A stretch of 6,012 nt of DNA from Pseudomonadota bacterium (GTDB taxonomy: Bacteria; Pseudomonadota; Alphaproteobacteria; Rhizobiales; Kaistiaceae). The position numbers were made by a program, and so were the translations under genes. The notes below the pieces were generated by a model. It ran no database searches. It was not told the origin of the DNA and was given only the letters and a program-made list of their open reading frames with translations. Location of the stretch: assembly GCA_023391905.1 (NCBI GenBank), contig JAEWAD010000353.1, forward strand, positions 1 through 6,012, read 5' to 3'. This document shows positions 1-5,249 of the stretch, piece by piece; position 1 is the stretch's first letter; each line of letters opens with the position of its first letter.

Positions 1-122
1 CCCTCGAGCAGCGCGCCGCCGGCCCGGATGCCGATCAGGACGCTGCCGATCGCGGGAACGCGGCCGAGCACGGCGAGCGGCTCCAGCGGCAGGGCATGGC
101 GATGGGAAGCGGGTTCGGTCAT
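1..122 (-). CDS. Unrecognised protein, N-terminal fragment (runs off the left edge)
   Basis: The minus strand has an ATG at 122-120 preceded by a good ribosome binding site (AGAGGTG, about 129-135 in plus coordinates, five bases from the start). The frame stays open for 40 codons to the window edge, and third positions are mostly G or C, as in a real gene. The peptide starts MTEPASHRHALPLEPLAVLG and continues with a Gly/Ala/Leu/Ile-rich stretch including two GxR/GxL-type turns. There is no signal peptide or recognisable catalytic motif in this part. I do not recognise the family, so no function is offered. The gene points away from everything else in the window and is unlikely to share a transcript with it. 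Confidence 0.7.
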   Translation of the reverse strand, partial: MTEPASHRHALPLEPLAVLGRVPAIGSVLIGIRAGGALLE

Positions 123-254
123 GGAAGCACCTCTTTGGCTCGGAGCAGAGAATCAGGGGCGAGCCGTCGTGGTGCCACGTTCACCCGATCCGGGATGTAG
201 CAGGCGGCGCTTGCCGCAGGAAGGCCGCCGTCGCCTACCTCGCCAGCGGCGGAT

Positions 255-283
255 TTGCACAGTCGGCGCGGCGGTTGTGCAAT
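255..283 (+). promoter_or_regulatory. Possible promoter for the tRNA-Leu gene, overlapped by an inverted repeat
   Basis: A -35-like TTGCAC (255-260) lies 17 bases before a -10-like TGCAAT (278-283). Transcription would start about 290, some 37 bases before the mature tRNA. The same bases form a perfect 7-bp inverted repeat, TTGCACA (255-261) and TGTGCAA (276-282), so a similar -35/-10 pair can be read on the minus strand towards the left-hand gene. Matches to consensus are only partial (3/6 and 4/6), so this is a weak prediction. Confidence 0.3.
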
Positions 284-326
284 GTGGCTATCCAATGCCG
301 CGTGGAAATGGCAGAAAGCCGCCGCT

Positions 327-411
327 GCGGGCGTGGCGAAACTGGTAGACGCAAGGGACTTAAAATCCCTCGACCTCGGTCATGCGGGTTCGATCCCCGC
401 CGCCCGCACCA
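327..411 (+). tRNA. tRNA-Leu, anticodon UAA
   Basis: This is a complete class II tRNA of 85 bases including an encoded CCA (409-411). The acceptor stem is GCGGGCG (327-333) paired with CGCCCGC (401-407), with A408 as discriminator, which is usual for leucine tRNAs. The anticodon arm is AGGGA (354-358) and TCCCT (366-370) around the loop CTTAAAA. This places the anticodon TAA at 361-363, reading UUA codons. A long variable arm (371-383) identifies the Leu/Ser class. The T arm is GCGGG/CCCGC around TTCGATC (389-395). UUA is a rare codon in DNA this rich in GC, so this is probably a low-use isoacceptor. No second tRNA lies next to it. Confidence 0.97.
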
Positions 412-519
412 GAAGGCCGTGCCAGACTTCCAGCGAAGCTGGGGTACAGGCGCGCCCTCGGATTGCCACACCCCGACTGCTAGCCTGATCGAGTCGCTCG
501 GGCCGTCTCGGAGGATGCC

Positions 520-1056
520 ATGCTCTACAGGAATGCGCGTCCGTCCGATCTGGAGTCGATCATCACGCTGCATGTCGAGGAACAGCGGCGCGCCTATGCG
601 CATATCTTGCCCGCAGAGCACCTCGACATCGAAATGCCGGCCCAGAAACGTGAGCTGTGGAGCAGCAGGCTTCGGCCGGGAATAGATCCCGGGCGCCTCT
701 CGCTTACGGTAGCGGAAGGTGAGGCGTCCGACGTGGTCGGTTTCGCTTGCTTCGTCTTTGAGGCGGATGATGCGTTTGGAAGCTATCTTCACAATCTGTA
801 TGTCGCCTCACGTCACCAGCGGCGGGGAATAGCCAGACGGCTGCTGGTGGAGGGAATCTCCTCGTTTGGCCCGGGCCGATTGGCGTCCCCCGTTCACCTG
901 CTGGTCTATGAGGCCAATGAGACGGCCCGAGCCGTCTATGACCGGCTCGGCGGCCGTCCGATCGAGCGCCTGGAGCGCAGTAGCCCGCCTATTGGGTTGG
1001 TTCGGTATCAATGGCCGTCGGCGCTCGAACTACGCCGTCGCGCGCAGGACGGGTAG
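520..1056 (+). CDS. GNAT-family N-acetyltransferase
   Basis: A predicted cytoplasmic enzyme of 178 residues that would transfer an acetyl group from acetyl-CoA to an amine; the acceptor cannot be told. Residues 3-20 form the typical GNAT start (YRNARPSDLESIITLHVEE), followed by strands around 62-66 and 72-80. Motif A is at 89-110 (YLHNLYVASRHQRRGIARRL), with the acetyl-CoA pyrophosphate loop Q100-R-R-G-I-A105. Motif B follows at 127-145, with N133 and the C-terminal Y140 that often acts as general acid. The start is supported by GGAGG at 510-514, five bases upstream. The length is normal for a single-domain GNAT. Codon use includes ATA, AGG, AGA, GTA and CTA, which are scarce in the transporter genes nearby. 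It follows tRNA-Leu by 108 bases and is convergent with the IclR gene, so it appears monocistronic. Confidence 0.9.
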   Translation: MLYRNARPSDLESIITLHVEEQRRAYAHILPAEHLDIEMPAQKRELWSSRLRPGIDPGRLSLTVAEGEASDVVGFACFVFEADDAFGSYLHNLYVASRHQRRGIARRLLVEGISSFGPGRLASPVHLLVYEANETARAVYDRLGGRPIERLERSSPPIGLVRYQWPSALELRRRAQDG

Positions 1057-1072
1057 GCGTCGCGATCGACGC
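1057..1072. terminator. Short hairpin between convergent genes, possible terminator
   Basis: A perfect 6-bp stem GCGTCG (1057-1062) and CGACGC (1067-1072) around CGAT begins at the base after the acetyltransferase stop codon. No T-run follows on either strand, so it is not a classical intrinsic terminator. It could still stop or trim transcripts of the acetyltransferase gene. The rest of the gap to 1173 shows no gene and no better terminator. Confidence 0.3.
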
Positions 1073-1173
1073 TCTCCGGCTCCCCGCGCCACGGACGCGT
1101 TGAAAGAGCTCGCGTTCGTGCCCGCGGTGTGAGACGGCAGGCACCTGGGCGAACCGGCAGGCCATCAAGGTTT

Positions 1174-1971
1174 TCAGAGGCTCGCGGCCGTCAGCTTGTC
1201 ATAGGCGCTCTGGCCGAGGTCCCAGGGCGTCAGCTTGAGGAAGTCGCTCACCTGATCGGCGGTCCTTCTGAGCTTTTCCACCAGGAGCTGTGTGTTGGCC
1301 TCCAGGTGCGACGTCGGCATGACGATGCTGACCGCGCCGATTCGCTCGTTCCTTCGGTTGAAGATCGGCACGGCGATGGTGCTGACGAAGTCGTCGATGA
1401 GCTTGTAGCCGACGAAATAGCCGTCGATCCTGGCCTGTTCGATCTCCGCCATGAGCTCGTCCAGGGAGATCCGGCTTCCCGAATTCAGCGTGAAATCGCT
1501 GGCCGGCACATGCTTGGCGATGATCGCGGCGGGGATGTCGACGAGCAGGACCCGCGCCGCGGCCGTGGCAGGCACCGGTACCATCGCGCCTTCGACGGTG
1601 CGCAGGTAGCTGTGCTCCTTCAGCGTGGCCGACAGCACGATCAGCTGCTTCCAGTTGTCGATGATGTTGAGCTCGATGACCTCGCCGGTATCCCGGGCCA
1701 GGTTACCGAGGATCTCGCGTGCGATCTGCTCGAACTTCGCATGGCGAGAATAGGCAAAACCCAGCCGCGCGAACTTGTTTCCGGGCGAAATCTGACCGTC
1801 GGAAGTCTGCGTCAGCCAGCCCCGGTCGATCAACATATCCACAAGCGTATAGAGCGTCGAACGCGGACAGGAGATGGCGCTGGCGATGGCGTTCCTCGTC
1901 GCCGGCCCATCCGAACTCTCGAAAAAATCGAGAATGTCCAGGATGCGGTCCGTTCCTTTTGCGCGCTGCAT
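1174..1971 (-). CDS. IclR-family transcriptional regulator
   Basis: A predicted DNA-binding regulator of 265 residues, normal for the IclR family. The N-terminal winged helix-turn-helix spans about residues 1-65: RILDILDFFESS at 9-20, then the recognition region NAIASAISCPRSTLYTLVDML (27-47) and wing GWLTQTSDGQISPG. The C-terminal IclR effector domain runs from about 80 to 250, with the family-typical stretch IDGYFVGYKLIDDFVSTIAVPIFNRRNERIGAVSIVMP (182-219). The start ATG (1971-1969) follows an AGGGGGA ribosome binding site six bases upstream. A longer in-frame reading upstream crosses the intergenic region and lacks this support. The gene is divergent from the ABC importer with 118 bases between starts, the usual layout for a local regulator of uptake and catabolism genes. 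The effector is unknown; a substrate or product of the DadA reaction is a reasonable guess. Whether it represses or activates is not visible. Confidence 0.94.
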   Translation of the reverse strand: MQRAKGTDRILDILDFFESSDGPATRNAIASAISCPRSTLYTLVDMLIDRGWLTQTSDGQISPGNKFARLGFAYSRHAKFEQIAREILGNLARDTGEVIELNIIDNWKQLIVLSATLKEHSYLRTVEGAMVPVPATAAARVLLVDIPAAIIAKHVPASDFTLNSGSRISLDELMAEIEQARIDGYFVGYKLIDDFVSTIAVPIFNRRNERIGAVSIVMPTSHLEANTQLLVEKLRRTADQVSDFLKLTPWDLGQSAYDKLTAASL

Positions 1972-2009
1972 CTGATTCCCCCTGTCGGTTTCATTTTTCA
2001 CAAACGCGC

Positions 2010-2040
2010 TTGACACGCCATATCCCCTATAGTGAATACT
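2010..2040 (+). promoter_or_regulatory. Candidate promoter of the ABC importer operon
   Basis: A perfect -35 hexamer TTGACA lies at 2010-2015. The best -10-like hexamer is AATACT (2035-2040, 4 of 6 consensus bases) with a long 19-base spacer. TGAATA at a 17-base spacer is a poorer alternative. A good -35 with a weak -10 and non-optimal spacing is typical of a regulated promoter. Transcription would start about 2046-2048, inside the first palindrome of the neighbouring operator. Confidence 0.55.
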
Positions 2041-2041
2041 G

Positions 2042-2074
2042 GTCCTTACAAGGACATATGTCTCTTGTAAGAGA
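2042..2074 (+). promoter_or_regulatory. Two tandem palindromes, probable operator of the IclR-type regulator
   Basis: Palindrome 1 is GTCCTT-AC-AAGGAC (2042-2055). Palindrome 2 is TCTCTT-GT-AAGAGA (2061-2074). Their centres are 19 bp apart, close to two helical turns, so two bound dimers would sit on nearly the same DNA face. The inner parts also form a larger mirror structure: CTTACAAG (2045-2052) pairs with CTTGTAAG (2064-2071), flanking a perfect palindrome GACATATGTC (2053-2062) with one extra T. The block lies just downstream of the predicted -10 and ends before the ribosome binding site. A bound protein would therefore block transcription. The divergent IclR gene is the obvious candidate binder; this is inference from position. 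Confidence 0.6.
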
Positions 2075-2089
2075 AAGAGGGGATGTGCA

Positions 2090-2923
2090 ATGAAAAAATC
2101 GCTCGCAGCAACCTTGATCGCCGCCGCAGCCGTGGCCGCATCGGGTAGCGCCGCTTTCGCCGGCAAGCTCGAAGACGTGCAGAAGCGCGGGAAGATCATT
2201 GTCGGCACCGGCAGCACCAATGCGCCGTGGCACTACATCGACGAGAAGGGCGAGCTGAAGGGTTTCGACGTCGCCATCTCGAAGATCATCGCCAAGAGCC
2301 TGTTCAACGACGAGACCAAGATCGAGTTCGTCGATCAGTCGGCCGATGCGCGCATCGCGAACCTGGTGACCGACAAAGTCGACATCACCTGCCAGTTCAT
2401 CACCGTGACGCCGCAGCGCGCCCTGCAGGTCGAATTCACCGCGCCGTACTATCGCGAGGGCGTCGGCCTGCTGGTCAGCCCGAAGTCGAAGTACAAGACG
2501 CTCGAGGAACTGAAGGCCGCCGGCAGCTCGGTGACCGTCTCGATGCTGCAGAACGTCTTCGCCGAGGAATTCACGCACAAGACGCTGCCCGAGGCGACCG
2601 TCGACCAGTATGAGAGCCAGGACCTCGTGGCCCAGGCCGTCAACAGCGGCCGCGTCGACGCGGCGGTGATTGACGCCTCGAACATCCGCTGGCTCGTCAA
2701 GCAGGACCCGGAGAAGTACATCGACATCGGCTACTACTGGCAGCCGATGACCTATTCCTGCGCCGTCAAGAAGGGCGACCAGGAGTGGCTGAATTGGCTG
2801 AACACGACCCTCCAGGAGGCCATCGCGGGCGTCAATTTCGACGACTACGCCAAGGCCTATAACGAGTACTTCGGCATCGAGCTGGCTCCGCCGGCGATCG
2901 GTGTTCCCGTCGAATTCCGCTAA
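2090..2923 (+). CDS. Polar amino-acid ABC transporter, periplasmic substrate-binding protein (SBP_bac_3 family)
   Basis: A predicted 277-residue secreted binding protein that captures an amino acid in the periplasm and delivers it to the two permeases encoded next. A clear signal peptide has a KK n-region, an Ala-rich core and the cleavage site AFA|G after residue 24. There is no lipobox cysteine, so it should be soluble. The mature part has family 3 features: a ligand-pocket start GTGSTNAPWHYID (39-51), GELKGFDVAISKIIA (54-68), the TPQR segment with R110 (equivalent to the carboxylate-binding arginine), APYYREGVGLLV (118-129) and VDAAVIDA with D195. Cysteines 101 and 224 could form a disulfide. 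The start follows GAGGGGA (2077-2083), six bases upstream. It is the first gene of the importer operon, behind the operator. The ligand is not readable; the downstream DadA gene suggests a D-amino acid or imino acid. Confidence 0.95.
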   Translation: MKKSLAATLIAAAAVAASGSAAFAGKLEDVQKRGKIIVGTGSTNAPWHYIDEKGELKGFDVAISKIIAKSLFNDETKIEFVDQSADARIANLVTDKVDITCQFITVTPQRALQVEFTAPYYREGVGLLVSPKSKYKTLEELKAAGSSVTVSMLQNVFAEEFTHKTLPEATVDQYESQDLVAQAVNSGRVDAAVIDASNIRWLVKQDPEKYIDIGYYWQPMTYSCAVKKGDQEWLNWLNTTLQEAIAGVNFDDYAKAYNEYFGIELAPPAIGVPVEFR

Positions 2924-2929
2924 GCGGAA
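2915..2929 (+). repeat. Hairpin centred on the stop codon of the binding-protein gene
   Basis: TTCCGC (2915-2920) and GCGGAA (2924-2929) form a perfect 6-bp stem whose three-base loop is exactly the TAA stop codon (2921-2923). It is the first of three stem-loops before the permease gene. No T-run follows. Confidence 0.5.
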
Positions 2930-2936
2930 CGGTTCG

Positions 2937-2973
2937 CTGCCGGACGGCGCCACCTTCGGTGCGCGTCCGGCAG
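2937..2973 (+). repeat. Strong stem-loop between binding-protein and permease genes
   Basis: CTGCCGGACG (2937-2946) pairs with CGTCCGGCAG (2964-2973) for ten base pairs. After an internal bulge, CACC (2951-2954) pairs with GGTG (2958-2961) around a TTC loop. No T-run follows, so full termination is unlikely. Known cases in other importer operons show such structures protecting the upstream binding-protein mRNA from 3' exonucleases or causing partial termination. That role is inferred here. Confidence 0.75.
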
Positions 2974-2990
2974 GACTGAAGCATGCGTGG

Positions 2991-3021
2991 GCGCCGCTCT
3001 CTCCAGCGGGGAGGGCGGCGC
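2991..3021 (+). repeat. Second strong stem-loop before the permease gene
   Basis: GCGCCGCTCTCTCC (2991-3004) pairs along its full length with GGGGAGGGCGGCGC (3008-3021), giving 14 pairs including two G-U pairs, around an AGC loop. It ends 36 bases before the permease start and has no T-run after it. With the stem-loop at 2937-2973 it probably lowers expression of the membrane subunits relative to the binding protein. Confidence 0.75.
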
Positions 3022-3057
3022 ATTCGGTCGCCATCGACAGCTTCGACGGAAAAGTAG

Positions 3058-3720
3058 ATGAACTACTCCTTTGACTTTGTGCCGATCTGGCGCAACTTCG
3101 ACACCCTGCTGTACGGCCTCGGGATCGGTCTCTCGCTTGCGGCACTGTCGATCCTGATCGGTGTCGTGATCGGCGCCGTCGTCGCCTTCGGCCTGGTCTC
3201 GAAGAACAAGCCGACCGCATGGATCGCGGGTCTCTATGTTTCCTTCATCCGAAACATCCCGATCCTCCTCGTCATCTTCTTCATGTTCTTCGCCCTGCCG
3301 CAGCTGGGCATCCGCTTCAGCAAGATCACGTCGTTCGTCGCGGCGTTGTCGATCTATGCCGGCGCCAATCTGGCGGAAGTGTTCCGCGGCGGCCTGCAGG
3401 CGATCCCGAAGGGCATGACCGAGGCGGGGCTCGCCGTCGGCCTGCGTCCGATGCAGATCCGCCTCTCGATCATCATTCCGCTGATGCTGCGCTCGACGCT
3501 GCCCTCGATGGGCAACGCGTTCATTTCGCTCTTCAAGGATACGTCGCTGGCGGCCGCGATCGCGGTGCCGGAGCTGACCTTCTACGCCCGCAAGATCAAT
3601 GTGGAGAGCTTCCGCATCATCGAGACGTGGATCGTCACCAGCCTGCTCTATGTGGCGGCGACCTTCACCATTGCCTCGCTGCTCCGCCTCCTCGAGGCGC
3701 GTCTGGTCATCAAGAGGTGA
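3058..3720 (+). CDS. Amino-acid ABC transporter permease (HisM/HisQ type), first subunit
   Basis: A predicted inner-membrane subunit of 220 residues, normal for the His/Glu/Gln/Arg permease family. Hydrophobic segments lie at about 18-48, 59-82, 86-104, 136-157 and 189-212. The ATPase-coupling cytoplasmic loop is at 107-135 (EVFRGGLQAIPKGMTEAGLAVGL), with EAG in place of the common EAA and the conserved G128. The segment VSFIRNIPILLVIFF (61-75) is the family-typical R-x-x-P motif. A TAG immediately precedes the ATG in the same frame, so translation cannot start upstream. The ribosome binding site (GACGGAAAAG) is weak, which agrees with lower expression than the binding protein. The next permease follows after five bases and the two probably form a heterodimeric channel. 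Confidence 0.95.
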   Translation: MNYSFDFVPIWRNFDTLLYGLGIGLSLAALSILIGVVIGAVVAFGLVSKNKPTAWIAGLYVSFIRNIPILLVIFFMFFALPQLGIRFSKITSFVAALSIYAGANLAEVFRGGLQAIPKGMTEAGLAVGLRPMQIRLSIIIPLMLRSTLPSMGNAFISLFKDTSLAAAIAVPELTFYARKINVESFRIIETWIVTSLLYVAATFTIASLLRLLEARLVIKR

Positions 3721-3725
3721 CGGTC

Positions 3726-4382
3726 ATGGATCTTTCCGCCTTTTTCGTCGAACTGGCCAATGTCTGGCCGCGCCTGCTTCAGGGCTCGATCGCGACGATC
3801 ACCGTCTCGTTCCAGGCCATTGCGATCGGCAGCGTCTTCGGCTCGCTGCTGGGCCTGATGATGTTCTACGGCCGGATGCCGGCGCGCATCTGCGGCTGGA
3901 TCTATCTGGACTTCATCCGCGGCACGCCGGTCCTGGTGCTGATGCTGGCGAGCTTCTACATCGTGCCGTTCGTGGGCCTCGGCCTTTCGTCGACCGGCGC
4001 CGGCATCCTGGCCTTGTCGGCCTTCTGCACGGCGCATGTGGCCGAAGTGTTCCGCGGCGGCCTGGCCGCCGTGCCGCCGGGCCAGTCCGAGGCCGCCAAG
4101 AGCATCGGCCTGACCTTCCCGAAGATCCTGTTCTACGTGCTGCTGCCGCAGGTGCTGCGCCAGGCGCTGCCGGCCTGGATCAACGCGGCGGTCGAGATCG
4201 TCAAGGCCTCGTCGCTCCTCGCCGTCATCAGCGTCCCGGAACTTCTGCTCACGACGCAGCAGATCGTCTCGCGCAACTTCATGAACGCCGAGTTCTACCT
4301 GGTCTGCGGCCTGATCTATTTCGCCATCAACCTCACCCTGTCGAAGTTCGGCAAGCTGGTCGAAAAGCGTCTGGCATTCTGA
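3726..4382 (+). CDS. Amino-acid ABC transporter permease (HisM/HisQ type), second subunit
   Basis: A predicted inner-membrane partner of 218 residues. Hydrophobic segments lie at about 18-47, 56-84, 91-106, 134-150 and 188-206. It has the family motif LDFIRGTPVLVLML (61-74) and a coupling loop EVFRGGLAAVPPGQSEAAKSIGL (107-129) with an intact EAA (122-124) and G128. Its loop shares EVFRGGL with the other permease, showing common descent. The start follows AGAGGTGA (3713-3720), which includes the stop codon of the preceding gene, so translation is probably coupled. The ATPase gene begins 11 bases after its stop. The pair with the first permease would form the membrane channel. Confidence 0.95.
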   Translation: MDLSAFFVELANVWPRLLQGSIATITVSFQAIAIGSVFGSLLGLMMFYGRMPARICGWIYLDFIRGTPVLVLMLASFYIVPFVGLGLSSTGAGILALSAFCTAHVAEVFRGGLAAVPPGQSEAAKSIGLTFPKILFYVLLPQVLRQALPAWINAAVEIVKASSLLAVISVPELLLTTQQIVSRNFMNAEFYLVCGLIYFAINLTLSKFGKLVEKRLAF

Positions 4383-4393
4383 GGAAATCCATC

Positions 4394-5161
4394 ATGAACA
4401 GCATTCTCGAAATCTCGGGCCTCCGCAAAAGCTATGGCCCGCTCGAGGTCATCAAGGGCGTCGACCTGTCCATGAAGCCGGGTGAGGTCGTCTCGATCAT
4501 CGGTTCCTCCGGCTCCGGCAAGACGACGCTGCTGCGCTGCATCAACCTGCTCGAGGAGTTCCAGGGCGGCGACATCCGCATCGACGGGCAGCTGATCGGC
4601 TACAAGACCAGCAACGGCAAGCGCGTCGCCCTTCCCGAGCGCGAGCGCGCCAAGAACCGCGCCCTGACCGGCATGGCGTTCCAGCAGTTCAACCTCTTCC
4701 CGCACATGACGGCGCTCGGCAACGTCACGCTCGGCCTGCGCAAGACGCGCGGCATGGGCAAGGACGAGGCGATATCCGTTGCCGAGAAGTGGCTGGAGCG
4801 CGTGGGCATGTCCCAGCGCAAGAACCACTATCCGATCCAGCTTTCCGGCGGACAGCAGCAGCGCGTGGCCATCGCCCGGGCGATTGCCATGAACCCGAAG
4901 CTGATGCTGTTCGACGAGGTCACCTCGGCGCTCGATCCGGAACTCGTCAACGAGGTCCTGAACGTCATCCAGGACCTGGCCAATGACGGCATGACCATGC
5001 TGCTCGTCACCCACGAGATGCGCTTTGCCTACCAGGTGTCGAGCAAGGTCATCTTCATGGAGCACGGCGTGATCGCCGAAGAGGGCGACCCGAAGGAAAT
5101 GTTCCACAACCCGAAGTCGCAGCGGCTCGCCGAATTCCTCGGAAAGTCGAAATTCCAATAA
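4394..5161 (+). CDS. Amino-acid ABC transporter ATP-binding protein (HisP/GlnQ type)
   Basis: A predicted cytoplasmic ATPase of 255 residues that powers import as a dimer bound to the two permeases. All motifs are intact: Walker A GSSGSGKTT (37-45), the Q-loop in FQQFNLFPH (Q97/Q98), the signature LSGGQQQR (150-157), Walker B LMLFDEV (170-176, D174 and catalytic E175), D-loop SALD (178-181) and switch H207 in VTHEM. The insert between residues 64 and 90 (IDGQLIGYKTSNGKRVALPERE) is typical of polar amino-acid importers. GAGGA at 4381-4385, overlapping the end of the previous gene, is the ribosome binding site. It is the last importer gene; 88 bases with GC-rich hairpins separate it from the oxidase gene. 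Confidence 0.97.
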   Translation: MNSILEISGLRKSYGPLEVIKGVDLSMKPGEVVSIIGSSGSGKTTLLRCINLLEEFQGGDIRIDGQLIGYKTSNGKRVALPERERAKNRALTGMAFQQFNLFPHMTALGNVTLGLRKTRGMGKDEAISVAEKWLERVGMSQRKNHYPIQLSGGQQQRVAIARAIAMNPKLMLFDEVTSALDPELVNEVLNVIQDLANDGMTMLLVTHEMRFAYQVSSKVIFMEHGVIAEEGDPKEMFHNPKSQRLAEFLGKSKFQ

Positions 5162-5176
5162 TATGATGGGCGCCGC

Positions 5177-5212
5177 CTCGCCCTGACCAGGGCGGGCCCG
5201 GCCTCTCGGGCC
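5177..5212 (+). repeat. Overlapping GC-rich stem-loops between ATPase and oxidase genes
   Basis: CTCGCCCT (5177-5184) pairs with AGGGCGGG (5189-5196), including one G-U pair, around GACC. GGCCCG (5195-5200) pairs with CGGGCC (5207-5212). The two stems share bases 5195-5196, so they compete at their border. A perfect palindrome GGGCCGGCCC follows at 5208-5217. No T-run is present. The block may cause partial termination or mRNA processing after the transporter genes. No separate promoter for the oxidase gene is obvious in the 88-base gap. Confidence 0.45.
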
Positions 5213-5249
5213 GGCCCCACCGAGCACAGTTCATTCTGGAGACCTTCAA

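Noticed and set aside
327..411. tRNA-Leu as attachment site of an integrated element
   Set aside because: No integrase and no second copy of the tRNA 3' end were seen in the window.
430..442. CCAGC-GAA-GCTGG hairpin after the tRNA as a terminator
   Set aside because: The stem is only five pairs and no T-run follows. It is too weak to call in GC-rich DNA. Nothing else is visible between 412 and 509.
1997..2036. TTCAC ... GTGAA inverted repeat flanking the -35 box of the importer promoter
   Set aside because: Arms of five bases 30 bases apart are expected by chance; the palindromes at 2042-2074 are much stronger.
1972..2220. Extended N-terminus for the IclR protein, reading in frame up to 2220 on the minus strand
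   Set aside because: It would cross the promoter/operator region and overlap the start of the divergent binding-protein gene. The ATG at 1971 has a good ribosome binding site and matches the usual length and N-terminus of the family.
2027..3220. 397-codon open frame on the minus strand opposite the binding-protein gene
   Set aside because: Its Arg-rich, low-complexity translation is a mirror of the GC-rich codon pattern of the real gene, which has a signal peptide and family motifs.
4316..5227. 303-codon open frame on the minus strand opposite the ATPase gene
   Set aside because: The plus-strand ATPase has every ABC motif intact. The opposite frame shows no domain and is a common GC-rich shadow.
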